Under the pieces are notes generated by a model, which was given only the letters and a program-made list of their open reading frames with translations, was not told the origin of the DNA and ran no database searches. Positions 17,254 through 24,386 of a stretch of DNA of 64,000 bases are shown piece by piece. The stretch lies in NCBI RefSeq assembly GCF_026810225.1, contig NZ_CP113865.1, positions 1,756,001 to 1,820,000 on the forward strand, in the 5' to 3' direction. Position numbers and translations under genes: made by a program. The number at the start of each line of letters is the position of its first letter. The stretch's first letter is position 1. The stretch is from Caldicellulosiruptor morganii. GTDB taxonomy: Bacteria > Bacillota > Thermoanaerobacteria > Caldicellulosiruptorales > Caldicellulosiruptoraceae.

Positions 17254-17670
17254 TTATGCTTTCATGCGTTCTTTAATACCTAACTTCTCTTTGAGAGCCT
17301 GCTGCAAAACCTGTGAAAAGTTAATATGTGCCTCTTCAGCTGCTTTGCTCAGCCATCTTGGCAGTGTTACAGTTTTATTTACGCTTTTGTTAGCCATCTC
17401 TTCCCTAACCGGTGGCATATACGCAATAATTGGCACTACAAAAGCACCTTTTGGAATATCTAACTTCTCTGGTGGAGTTGGTTCAGGGATTTCCTCTCCA
17501 TCTTCTTCTAAACCAAAGAGATGCAGCTCAAGAGCTTCTTTTGCCATGTATAAAGCCTCTTCAAGGTTTTTTCCTTCTGTTATACATCCGGGTAAATCTG
17601 GGAATGTGACAATATAACCTTCTTTCTCTGCTGGCTCAAATATAGCCGGGTAAATATACTTATCTTTCAT
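17254..17670 (-). CDS. hicB: HicB-family antitoxin
   Basis: The first 65 residues are the HicB partial RNase H fold (YPAIFEPAEKEGYIVTFPDLPGCITEGKNLEEALYMAKEALELHLFGLEEDGEEIP). The end, residues about 95-135, has a ribbon-helix-helix-like DNA-binding part (NKTVTLPRWLSKAAEEAHINFSQVLQQALKEKLG). It neutralises HicA and represses the pair. It lies 21 bp after hicA. Confidence 0.9.
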   Translation of the reverse strand: MKDKYIYPAIFEPAEKEGYIVTFPDLPGCITEGKNLEEALYMAKEALELHLFGLEEDGEEIPEPTPPEKLDIPKGAFVVPIIAYMPPVREEMANKSVNKTVTLPRWLSKAAEEAHINFSQVLQQALKEKLGIKERMKA

Positions 17671-17691
17671 TGTTCTTTCCCCCTGTTCAAT

Positions 17692-17874
17692 TTATTTTAA
17701 TCCTGCTTGTTTGAGAATACTGCTCAGCGTCTTTGGGTCAAGGTCCTTGTTGTGATATGGAACTGTTACTAATCCTTTTTTAAAAGGATGTCTAAATTGT
17801 TTATGAGAACCTCTTTGCCTTACTTCATACCAGCCATCTTCTTTTAGTATTTTTATCAATTCTTTAGGCTTCAA
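17692..17874 (-). CDS. hicA: HicA-family mRNA interferase toxin
   Basis: The 60-residue protein has the double-stranded-RNA-binding-like HicA fold with the catalytic His in RQRGSHKQFRHPFKKGLVTVPYHNKDL and the end TLSSILKQAGL. It is the first gene of the pair, typical HicAB order. Confidence 0.92.
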   Translation of the reverse strand: MKPKELIKILKEDGWYEVRQRGSHKQFRHPFKKGLVTVPYHNKDLDPKTLSSILKQAGLK

Positions 17875-17902
17875 TTCTTTTGCACCTCACAATATTATAT
17901 TA

Positions 17903-17923
17903 ACACGTGTTATTTGCACGTGT
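17903..17923 (-). promoter_or_regulatory. HicAB promoter-operator
   Basis: ACACGTG (17903-17909) and CACGTGT (17917-17923) are a perfect inverted repeat, 7-bp spacer, lying between TTGACA and a TATAAT-like -10 on the minus strand. It is a natural site for HicB autoregulation. Confidence 0.75.
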
Positions 17924-17939
17924 CAATAATGCAATGGGT

Positions 17940-18674
17940 TTATATCTTTTTTAAAAGCTATAGCTTGAAACCAAGTCGACGAAATTCATCGGCTTGGATA
18001 GGTAGTAAACAACAATGACTTAAAATGTTTTGACCAATGCGGTCAAAGATAGTAATTTCAAGAAAGCAGGTATAGGGAGGACATCCCCCCACCTTAAAAT
18101 TAAAGAACCAAAGCCAGAGACCGGCGGGCCCAGCTCCAAAGACCTGCGACAGGTCCATACATGAGGGGGGTTATAGGCAAAAACATCTAAAAACAGCTAA
18201 AAAGTTCTATTTTTCGATAAAAAGAAGAAAAATTTTTTTATTTCCCTTTAAAAGTTTGAAAAAGGTGCTATTTTTTTGGTTCTTAAAAGCGTTCTAAAGG
18301 CTCAAGGAATGCTAAGAAAAGCTAAGGTGGTATTTTTATATATCCTAAGCTTTTTGCTGCTCTATGAAGGCTTTTAAATGAGTTTTGATGTGAAAGCGTT
18401 ATAAGGCTGCAAGAACGCAAAATAGTATTTTTCGAGTAATTTTCTTGCATTAGCAGCTTTAAGGACCATTTGAAAAGTAATAAGGCATACAATAGATTGC
18501 AGATTTTATAGCCTCAAGGGTTAATTAGCTTTATCCAGAGATTTTGGAGTCCTTTAAAAAGGAAACTTTCATTTGTTTTTCTGTAGTTTTTAGGTTATAA
18601 TATTTAAAAACACTTCTAAAAATCTTTACCTAATAGGTTAATAAAAATTGACTTTCAGGAGGACATATTGTATA
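17940..18674. other. non-coding stretch with a GC-rich block and degenerate repeats
   Basis: No believable gene is seen. Positions 18055-18175 are strikingly GC-rich for this window and include CCGGCGGGCCC and the perfect hairpin GACCTG-cga-CAGGTC, followed by GAGGGGGG. After this comes AT-rich DNA with repeated (C/G)TATTTTT boxes near 18208, 18269, 18330 and 18424, and two related blocks, AAAGCGTTCTAAAGGCT and GAAAGCGTTATAAGGCT, about 105 bp apart. The GC-rich block could be a packaging site or a gene remnant. Confidence 0.45.
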
Positions 18675-19025
18675 ATGGAAGTGAGGTACAAAACTAAAAA
18701 GCTGCAAAAGATATGTGAAAATTATAAGCTGGCGCAAAAAGAGTTTGGGCAGGATATAGCTAAAAAACTTTTTCAAAGATTAAATGAGCTTAAGGCTGCC
18801 AAATCTTTATATGACATATCTTGTTTGCCAGCTACTGGTTTTCACAAGTTAGAAGGTTCTCGGAAAGGACAATATGCTGTGTACTTAGTTCATCCATTTA
18901 GGCTGGTTTTTACATCAATTATTTCACCTTCCGAAAATCAAACACAAAATGACATAGATTTATCAAAAATCGTAATAATTCAAATTGAAGAGGTGATAGA
19001 TTACCATGGCAAGGAAAAAAGATAA
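18675..19025 (+). CDS. higB: HigB/RelE-superfamily toxin
   Basis: The protein (MEVRYKTKKLQKICENY) has the RelE/HigB fold: a basic first half, LFQRLNELKAAKSLYDISCLP, GFHKLEGSRKGQYAVYLVHPFRLVF with the catalytic-side basic residues, and IIQIEEVIDYH at the end. It would cleave mRNA on the ribosome. GGAGG lies 12 bases before the ATG. The end overlaps the antitoxin gene by 20 bases. HigBA order, toxin first, is usual. Confidence 0.85.
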   Translation: MEVRYKTKKLQKICENYKLAQKEFGQDIAKKLFQRLNELKAAKSLYDISCLPATGFHKLEGSRKGQYAVYLVHPFRLVFTSIISPSENQTQNDIDLSKIVIIQIEEVIDYHGKEKR

Positions 19026-20082
19026 AATAGATGAAGCGTTGATTGCTATTCCACCCGGTGAAACCATAAAGGAAAATCTTAAGTATTTAGGAATGACACA
19101 GGCTGAATTTGCCCAAAGGATGGGGCTTTCAGAGAAAACTGTGAGTGAAATAATAAATGGTATTGCTCCAATAACTTATGAAACAGCACTTAAATTAGAA
19201 AATGTCATAGGTGCTTCTGCTGAATTTTGGATGAACTTAGAAGCTAATTATCAACTTGCTAAAGCAAGAATAGCTGAAAAACTAAAATTGAAGGATGAAG
19301 AAAAAATACTAAACCAAATTCCGTATAACGAAATGTCAAAACTTGGTTGGGTGTCAAAAACCAAAAGCAAAGAAGAAAAAATAAAGAATCTTAGAAATTT
19401 TTTTGGAGTATCCTCTTTAAATTATATACCTCAAACATTAGAAGTCTGTTTTCGAAAAACTAACAATCCAAGAACTTCTTGCTATGCCTTAGCGGCGTGG
19501 ATTAGGAAAGCTGAAATAGAAGCTCATAAAATAGAAACAAAGCCTTTTGATAAAGAAAAAATTTATCAGCTTATACCAGCTATAAGAGAGCTTTCAAAAC
19601 ATCCTTGGGAAGAAATTTACCCAAATTTAAAAAATCTCTGTTCAGAGTGTGGGATAGCATTGGTAACACTTCCCCATTTAAAAGGCACATATGTAAACGG
19701 TGCAACAAAGTGGCTTAAAAAAGACAAGGTTTTATTAGCTTTGAGTTATCGATATAAGTTTGCCGACGTATACTGGTTTTCGTTTTTTCACGAGTTAGGA
19801 CATATATTAAAACATAATAGAAAAGAGGTTTTTATTGAAGGTGATGAAGAAACTGCAAAATGCGAATTGGAACAGGAAGCTGATAATTTTGCTGCTAACA
19901 CATTAATACCTTATAGAGAGTATAAAAAGTTTATATCTGAAAATAAATCATTTACAAAAGACAAAATAATTGCCTTTGCTGACTCTCTTAATGTTCATCC
20001 TTGCATTGTAGTAGGAAGATTAATGCATGACAAAAAAATTAGTCCTTGGGATTTTCCTGAATTGCGACCGAAAATTATTTAG
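19006..20082 (+). CDS. higA: HigA antitoxin fused to an ImmA/IrrE metallopeptidase
   Basis: Residues about 15-85 are a HigA helix-turn-helix (PGETIKENLKYLGMTQAEFAQRMGLSEKTVSEIINGIAPIT...LENVIGASAEFWMNLE). The rest carries a zinc-peptidase core HELGHILKH near residue 265 with a downstream EQEADNFAANTLIP. The 358-residue fusion is longer than plain HigA (about 100). A protease part might allow regulated removal of antitoxin or another repressor. It is the last gene before attR. Confidence 0.9.
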   Translation: MARKKDKIDEALIAIPPGETIKENLKYLGMTQAEFAQRMGLSEKTVSEIINGIAPITYETALKLENVIGASAEFWMNLEANYQLAKARIAEKLKLKDEEKILNQIPYNEMSKLGWVSKTKSKEEKIKNLRNFFGVSSLNYIPQTLEVCFRKTNNPRTSCYALAAWIRKAEIEAHKIETKPFDKEKIYQLIPAIRELSKHPWEEIYPNLKNLCSECGIALVTLPHLKGTYVNGATKWLKKDKVLLALSYRYKFADVYWFSFFHELGHILKHNRKEVFIEGDEETAKCELEQEADNFAANTLIPYREYKKFISENKSFTKDKIIAFADSLNVHPCIVVGRLMHDKKISPWDFPELRPKII

Positions 20083-20113
20083 CTAAAACATTAATTTTGA
20101 TATTAAAATTTTT

Positions 20114-20143
20114 CTACAGCTACTACAGCTACACTACAGCTAC
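20114..20143 (+). repeat. integrase arm-type sites, right
   Basis: CTACAGCTAC occurs at 20114, 20123 and 20134, about 115 bp inside attR. They match the decamers at the left end. Confidence 0.65.
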
Positions 20144-20258
20144 CGAAATAAAAAAATGTATTTTTTATTGAGCTGGAATAAATTTTCAAAGTCTTGAAGT
20201 CAAGATATATCAAGCGTTCTGTGGTTTGTTAAAGTTTGTAAAATGATATTTCGTCAAT

Positions 20259-20312
20259 CTACGGATCTGAGGGTTGGGGGTTCGAATCCTCCTGGGCGCG
20301 CCAGTTATTTTC
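20259..20312 (+). repeat. attR, 54-bp direct repeat
   Basis: This is an exact copy of 7212-7265, the 3' portion of tRNA-Arg with its flank. Without the 5' part it cannot form a tRNA. Confidence 0.92.
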
Positions 20313-20401
20313 TACAGCTACTGTACAGCCACCCAAACGGATTACAAAAAATAAGGGTAACTTCTCTCACATAAGAGCAGTTACCCTTATTTCACAGCTA
20401 C
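20312..20401. repeat. remnant of a second, related attachment/integrase end outside attR
   Basis: Just outside attR the order seen after attL recurs: CTACAGCTAC (20312) with a degenerate second copy, a short spacer, then the stem ATAAGGGTAAC/GTTACCCTTAT (20351-20390) that parallels the integrase terminator at 7346. No integrase gene follows. This looks like the attL end of another element of the same family that was lost. Confidence 0.5.
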
Positions 20402-20411
20402 ATCCTATATT

Positions 20412-21711
20412 CTAATCATTGAATAACTCATATGCCCTATCTTGACTCAAACGCTCAACTGCAGGGTCATTTAAAAAAGCTCTCTTCGCAAAATTCAAAT
20501 CCTTTTCTAAGGCTGCCCTAACAATTAGCTTCTGGTTGCTAATATGCCTTGTCATTATACTCGCTAAATCAGATGGCAAAGCACCTGCATAAACAGGGCG
20601 TACATCATCACGAGTAAAAACTGCGTTTGTCTCAACAATAGCACCAGCCGGTAAATTGGGTATTTGACCTTTGTTGGGTAAATTAACATTGGTGACTAGG
20701 GTATCTAATCCCAGAATAGCTTTTATTTGCATAACACCTTCTTCTCCAGAGGGATTCAAAGGTACTTCTTTTTTGCCAGATACATACTCTCTACTAAGTT
20801 CAATCAGTTCTTCTCTATGCTTTACTCTCCAATCAACAGGTGTCAAATTGAATTTCCATTTTTTTGCTGTTTCTCTGTCAGTTAAACAAATATATGGTAC
20901 AAATTCAGCCAAGTGTCTGTCACCTGCTGCAATGAGTCCAAATCGTCTGAATAAATCAAACTTAACCCTATTTGCAGATGCAAAGTAATCCTTTTCCCCA
21001 AGCCCCTTTACTTTCTCAAATCTTTCTTCTTAATACTTATCTACAAATTCTTTGTATAGAGGAAATAAATAATAACTTTTATATAAAGCTTTGTCAAACC
21101 ATGTAAAATGGTTTATGCCAAGAACGTTTACCTTGATTTCTCTTCTTGAGATATCTCTATCCTCTTCCAAAAATTCCTTTACAACTTCTGCCAAAAGTTT
21201 CTGTGTACCAAAAACTTTATGACAGCAGCCAAAAGCTTTTATATTTGGGAATACTTCATAAAGAGTTTTCAAACAAATAGCTATTGGATTTGTATAATTG
21301 ATAACCCAGGCATCCGGACAATTCTTTCTTATAGCTTCTGCAAACTCAACATACATAGGAACAGTTCTAAATCATCTGATAAGACCACCAGGACCAGTTA
21401 TATCACCAACCGATTGGTAAATACCATATTTTTCAGGAGCATGAACATCAGAATGCATCTCTTCAAAAGTTCCAGGCAAAAATAAAATGATAACAAAGTC
21501 TGCACCATATAAAGCTTCATCCAGGCTTTTTACCGCTACATATTTCCACTTCCCCACAACCTCAGTCTTGTTTGAGAGTTTGTTCCCAATTATTTCATTG
21601 TTTTTTGCAGCTTCAAAGTCAATATCATAGAGTTTAACAGTACCACTTAAATCTTTTTCAAAAGCCAAATCAGTTATCAATCTCCATGCCCAGCCTCGTG
21701 AACCACCACCA
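20412..21711 (-). pseudogene. GH4 family glycosidase, full-length but with nonsense codons
   Basis: One frame encodes the whole GH4 protein: NAD-binding start ITYIGGGSRGWAWRLITDLAF, INYTNPIAICLKTLYE, GCCHKVFGTQKLL, NVLGINHFTWF and a C-terminal GAIVETNAVFTRDDVRP. It is broken by TGA at about 21371 and TAA at about 21029, and the codon where a start is expected is not ATG. GH4 enzymes use NAD and a metal, held partly by the Cys-His pair seen here, to cut alpha- or beta-glycosides; the substrate is unclear. No frameshift is seen, so decay is recent. Confidence 0.85.
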
Positions 21712-21875
21712 ATATATGTAATGTTTATTTGTTTTTGTTGCTCTGATGTGGTATTTAAATTGAATTCTTTCTATATTATTTTGCAATTTCAAATAAATTA
21801 TATTACAAAATATGATAAAATCCAAACCATAATAAATAAAAATTTGATAATGTTGGGTTTCTGAAAATTTAGGGG

Positions 21876-21905
21876 TTGACAAATTAAGCAGCTATAGCTT
21901 ATAAT
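21876..21905 (+). promoter_or_regulatory. promoter of tRNA-Trp
   Basis: TTGACA (21876-21881) and TATAAT (21900-21905), spacer 18. Confidence 0.8.
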
Positions 21906-21917
21906 AAAGTCAGATAT

Positions 21918-21993
21918 AGGGGCGTAGCTCAATTGGTAGAGTAGCGGTCTCCAAAACCGTTGGCTGGGGGTTCGAGTCCCTCCGCCCCTGCCA
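21918..21993 (+). tRNA. tRNA-Trp (CCA)
   Basis: Acceptor AGGGGCG/CGCCCCT, anticodon loop CTCCAAA between GCGGT and ACCGT giving anticodon CCA, T-loop GTTCGAGTC, encoded CCA end. It marks the last chromosomal feature before the large accessory block and could be its attachment site; no second copy of its 3' end is seen in the window. Confidence 0.95.
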
Positions 21994-22016
21994 TATGTTT
22001 CTAAAGGTTTGGAGAG

Positions 22017-22046
22017 ACAAGTCCATTGTGCGGGCAATGGACTTGT
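22017..22046 (+). terminator. perfect hairpin after tRNA-Trp
   Basis: ACAAGTCCATTG (22017-22028) and CAATGGACTTGT (22035-22046) form a perfect 12-bp stem with a 6-nt loop. No T run follows, so it may be a processing or pausing signal instead. Confidence 0.5.
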
Positions 22047-22060
22047 GATATAATCTCTAT

Positions 22061-22151
22061 ATGGTCGGGAGTTACACCCCCTTATGAGAGTTGTTCAGCT
22101 GGATGGTTTGTGGGAGGGAGAAAGGTTTTTCCTTTCTCCCTCCCACAAACC
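22061..22151 (+). ncRNA. candidate small RNA with a perfect 21-bp hairpin
   Basis: A promoter-like TTGTGC-17-TATAAT (22026-22054) would start a short transcript. It carries GGAGTTACACC and GAGAGT, the same paired motif seen in leaders of the block to the right, then a perfect 21-bp stem (22105-22125 with 22131-22151) with a TTTTT loop. No ORF of note is present. The structure is certain, transcription is inferred. Confidence 0.5.
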
Positions 22152-22200
22152 AAACACATTTTCGCTGTGCCCTTTACATCCTTTTAGATACCCCCTTCAA

Positions 22201-22270
22201 AAAAATTTGACATTTTGTATAAACATCTAAAAAGTATAGTTTTGCCAACTATTTGATTATATTTTATCAT
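22201..22270 (-). repeat. dispersed promoter-leader repeat, copy 1
   Basis: Diverged copy of the repeat described at 22471: on the minus strand a TATAAT/TAAAAT box, then TTGGCA, then TTTATACAAAATGTCAAATT. No gene follows directly on the minus strand. Confidence 0.6.
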
Positions 22271-22300
22271 AACCAAACAAGTGTATCAACTGGGTATTAA

Positions 22301-22405
22301 CTAAAATTCTGAATCATCTTCACCCATAAAAACTGCCAATATTTTGAGCAGTATTAGAGGAACATACCATATGAGAAACACAACAACCAGTGGATGTTTA
22401 AGCAT
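22301..22405 (-). CDS. 34-residue membrane peptide
   Basis: An ATG behind AAGGAGAGTTTGAACA, the leader motif of this block, opens MLKHPLVVVFLIWYVPLIL and ends LAVFMGEDDSEF. The first 27 residues form one membrane helix with an acidic tail. A terminator-like hairpin and a promoter-leader repeat lie upstream. Too small to identify; it may be a toxin-like or regulatory peptide. Confidence 0.55.
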   Translation of the reverse strand: MLKHPLVVVFLIWYVPLILLKILAVFMGEDDSEF

Positions 22406-22428
22406 TGTTCAAACTCTCCTTCTTACAG

Positions 22429-22455
22429 AAAAAGGCAGGTTATTACCTGCCTTTT
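22429..22455 (-). terminator. hairpin between promoter-leader repeat and the 34-residue gene
   Basis: AAAAAGGCAGGT (22429-22440) pairs with ACCTGCCTTTT (22445-22455). On the minus strand it sits in the 5' leader of the small gene, so it may attenuate rather than end transcription. Confidence 0.6.
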
Positions 22456-22470
22456 GTTTTACTTTTGTAG

Positions 22471-22542
22471 AAAATTTGACATTCTTTATAAACACCTAAT
22501 TAATACACTTCTGGCAATCATTTTCTTGAGTATATTATACCA
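22471..22542 (-). repeat. dispersed promoter-leader repeat, copy 2
   Basis: These 72 nt are identical to 54068-54139. On the minus strand they start at a -10 TATAAT (22534-22539) and run through TTGCCAGAAGTGTATTAATT to GTTTATAAAGAATGTCAAAT. The copy precedes the 34-residue peptide gene. Confidence 0.85.
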
Positions 22543-22566
22543 TTGTGGCTTTAAAATTTCAACAAC

Positions 22567-22637
22567 AAAAAATTTGACATTCTGTATAAACACCTAAAAA
22601 GTGTATTTCTGGTAAAGAATTTAAATATATTGTATCG
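22567..22637 (-). repeat. dispersed promoter-leader repeat, copy 3
   Basis: Diverged copy: TACAATATA box, TTACCAGAAATACACTTTTT, then TTTATACAGAATGTCAAATT. It is in tandem with copy 2, so transcription from it would run into that copy. Confidence 0.6.
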
Positions 22638-22677
22638 TATTTTTTGTTTTGTTTCAAGAGCAACTTTTAAAAAACTT

Positions 22678-23082
22678 TCAATATATCTCTCTCGGTTCAG
22701 TCCATATTTCTTTGCCGTTGTACAATACAAGGGGTATTACTGGTGGAATTTTGTCTGTTCCTTCCTTTATCTTTTTCTCCCAGAAAAGCAGCATGTTGTT
22801 TAATATTATGTTTCTCATACCGCATTCTGGAATCTTACTTATAAAAAAGATGAAAATATATACTGTGCTGTTTTCTATTGTTACCTTAGCTATTACATCA
22901 GGCTTATATTTAAGAACATTTCCGTTATCGTAGTCTACTGGGATAACTTTAATGGAATCCTTTTGTATTCTATCTGCCCAGCTAAATTTTGCCACGTTTT
23001 TCAGCAAGAAAAGTATCTCTTTGGGGTCCGAAAAGATAAGTCTGAAAATTGCATTTTCATCTTGAGAAAAATTGTTGTTCAT
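22678..23082 (-). pseudogene. Rpn/YhgA-type PD-(D/E)XK nuclease, N-terminal fragment
   Basis: The 134 residues match the start of recombination-promoting nuclease/transposase-like proteins: DENAIFRLIFSDPKEILFLLK, YKPDVIAKVTIENSTVYIFIFF and PPVIPLVLYNGKEIW. The family is usually about 300 residues, so the C-terminal half is gone. It ends at a TGA after EPREIY, next to the repeats at 22.2-22.6 kb. Confidence 0.7.
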
Positions 23083-23159
23083 TTGTCTCTGCCCCTTCTC
23101 GAAGAGTTTTGATAAGGCAATTTTAACCTACGCTTTTTTCAATTGCAACAAAAAAGTAA

Positions 23160-23192
23160 GAGGAGAGTGGTTTTTAGGCACACTCTCCTCTT
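23160..23192 (-). terminator. terminator overlapping the primase stop
   Basis: AAGAGGAGAGTG and CACTCTCCTCTT form a perfect 12-bp stem around 23160-23192 with an AT-rich flank. The primase stop codon lies within it. Confidence 0.7.
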
Positions 23193-24292
23193 ATTTTGGA
23201 AGCGATAAGATAATCATCATATCCCTTGTAGTCGAGATTAAACGCCAGCCTTGTTGCAGTTATACCTTCGTTTTTAAACTTTCTTTTTAGTCTTTCATAT
23301 GCTTTTTGAACTTCTTTTTTTTCAATTATGTCGTTATCAAAGACTATGAAAACTTCATTTTTCAATCCAAGTTTTTTTACGATTTGTACAGCTTCGTCGT
23401 GTGAACTGTTTACACCCGGCAGAGCAATGAAAAGTTCTCCATCCATCAAATAGGAACATATATCAGCTTTGAGAGCACCTTCAATTACAAATACTCTTTT
23501 GTATTTCTCTTCGTTAAATGTACCTACAACATGGACAAAGTTTTTAGCGCTTGTCCCAGTAGAAATATTGCCTGATGAGAACCACCTGTATTTGCCATTA
23601 TTTGCATCTCCTACAATTCTAACCTGCAATCCCTGTATCATGCCTTCTAAATCAATGACAGGTATACAGAATCCGTTGTATGGAACAAAGTCCCACTCAC
23701 CGTTAGAGTGCTTGAAGAACCCGGGAACTCCTTCAAGTGTTAAACCCTTTTCAAGTAAAGTCCCACAGATTTCTTTCCTCTTCCTCTCATCTTTCACGTT
23801 TAAACTCTTGTAACCCTTAAACTTTATAAATACTTCTGTTAAACCGCGCTCAAGTAGATGTTCTTTGTGTTTTTTATCAATGTCTAATAATTTTAGGAAC
23901 TCCCTGTAGACTTTATTCCTTTGCTCTACTGGTGCAAGATTTTCGGTACGATTAGCATTAACGTTATATGTTGCAGTAGGCTCTGCAACAGCTTTTCGGG
24001 TCCTGTTTGTGCCTTTTGTAAGTATCTGTACCAGTTCTCTGTAAGCTTCTTTTGTATCCATGTTGTTCAACCATGCGTAGAGCTGAAGTGCATTTCCACC
24101 AGTACCACATCGGTGGCAGAAAAACGTGTTTTTGTGGACGTTGATATACAGGTGTCCTTCTCCCTTCATCTTGTGTACATCACACTTAGGGCAATAAAGG
24201 TTCAACTCATTACCGTTTCGTTTTACAACGTTAAGTCTCAACAAGTTCAACACATCGTCCATCCTGATGTCAATAAGTTCTTTTTTCATCAT
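23174..24292 (-). CDS. DnaG-like primase, CHC2 zinc finger and TOPRIM
   Basis: Residues about 33-65 form a zinc finger (CPKC...CHRCGTGGNALQL). The TOPRIM core is in RVFVIEGALKADICSYL and VFIVFDNDIIEKKEV (residues about 260-345). At 372 residues it lacks the helicase-binding part of chromosomal DnaG. It probably primes replication of the accessory element. It is the far end of the minus-strand replication-recombination operon and has the GAGT leader. Confidence 0.88.
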   Translation of the reverse strand: MMKKELIDIRMDDVLNLLRLNVVKRNGNELNLYCPKCDVHKMKGEGHLYINVHKNTFFCHRCGTGGNALQLYAWLNNMDTKEAYRELVQILTKGTNRTRKAVAEPTATYNVNANRTENLAPVEQRNKVYREFLKLLDIDKKHKEHLLERGLTEVFIKFKGYKSLNVKDERKRKEICGTLLEKGLTLEGVPGFFKHSNGEWDFVPYNGFCIPVIDLEGMIQGLQVRIVGDANNGKYRWFSSGNISTGTSAKNFVHVVGTFNEEKYKRVFVIEGALKADICSYLMDGELFIALPGVNSSHDEAVQIVKKLGLKNEVFIVFDNDIIEKKEVQKAYERLKRKFKNEGITATRLAFNLDYKGYDDYLIASKIRGECA

Positions 24293-24386
24293 GGCACTCC
24301 CTCTCCCTTCTTATTTTTTTACTCAGTTTTTTGTTTACTCGCGTTATGAGTAAAACTCCGACAAGAGGGAGAGGGAGTACCTCTCC
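24293..24386 (-). promoter_or_regulatory. GAGT leader of the primase gene
   Basis: Minus-strand order: stem GGAGAGG-tact-CCCTCTCC, CGGAGTTTTACTC, GAGTAAAC, then AAGAAGGGAGAGGGAGTGCC and ATG. The pyrimidine run CTCCCTCTCCCTCTT is complementary to the Shine-Dalgarno run. Confidence 0.65.

Larger units (their letters stand above)
7212..20312. mobile_element. 13.1-kb integrative element in tRNA-Arg, phage-inducible chromosomal island type
   Basis: Perfect 54-bp att repeats, an integrase facing the tRNA, a divergent repressor/excisionase control region, a primase-helicase followed by iterons and an AT-rich stretch, a terminase-small-subunit-like gene, and no capsid, tail or large terminase genes: this is the layout of a PICI. 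Size fits the usual 10-16 kb. Alternatives are a heavily deleted prophage or a non-conjugative genomic island. Boundaries are sure, classification is an inference. Confidence 0.8.

Noticed and set aside
17958-18158. Minus-strand 66-codon ORF over the GC-rich block
   Set aside because: No ribosome site and no protein-like composition; the block is more likely non-coding.
18200-18440. CRISPR-like spaced repeats
   Set aside because: The boxes are only 7-8 bp, the longer blocks are diverged, spacing varies and no cas gene is near. The Cas4-like nuclease at 24.9 kb belongs to a RecT pair, not to CRISPR.
21918-21993. tRNA-Trp as proven attachment site of the large block
   Set aside because: No second copy of the tRNA 3' end is found in the window; the idea is kept only as a possibility.
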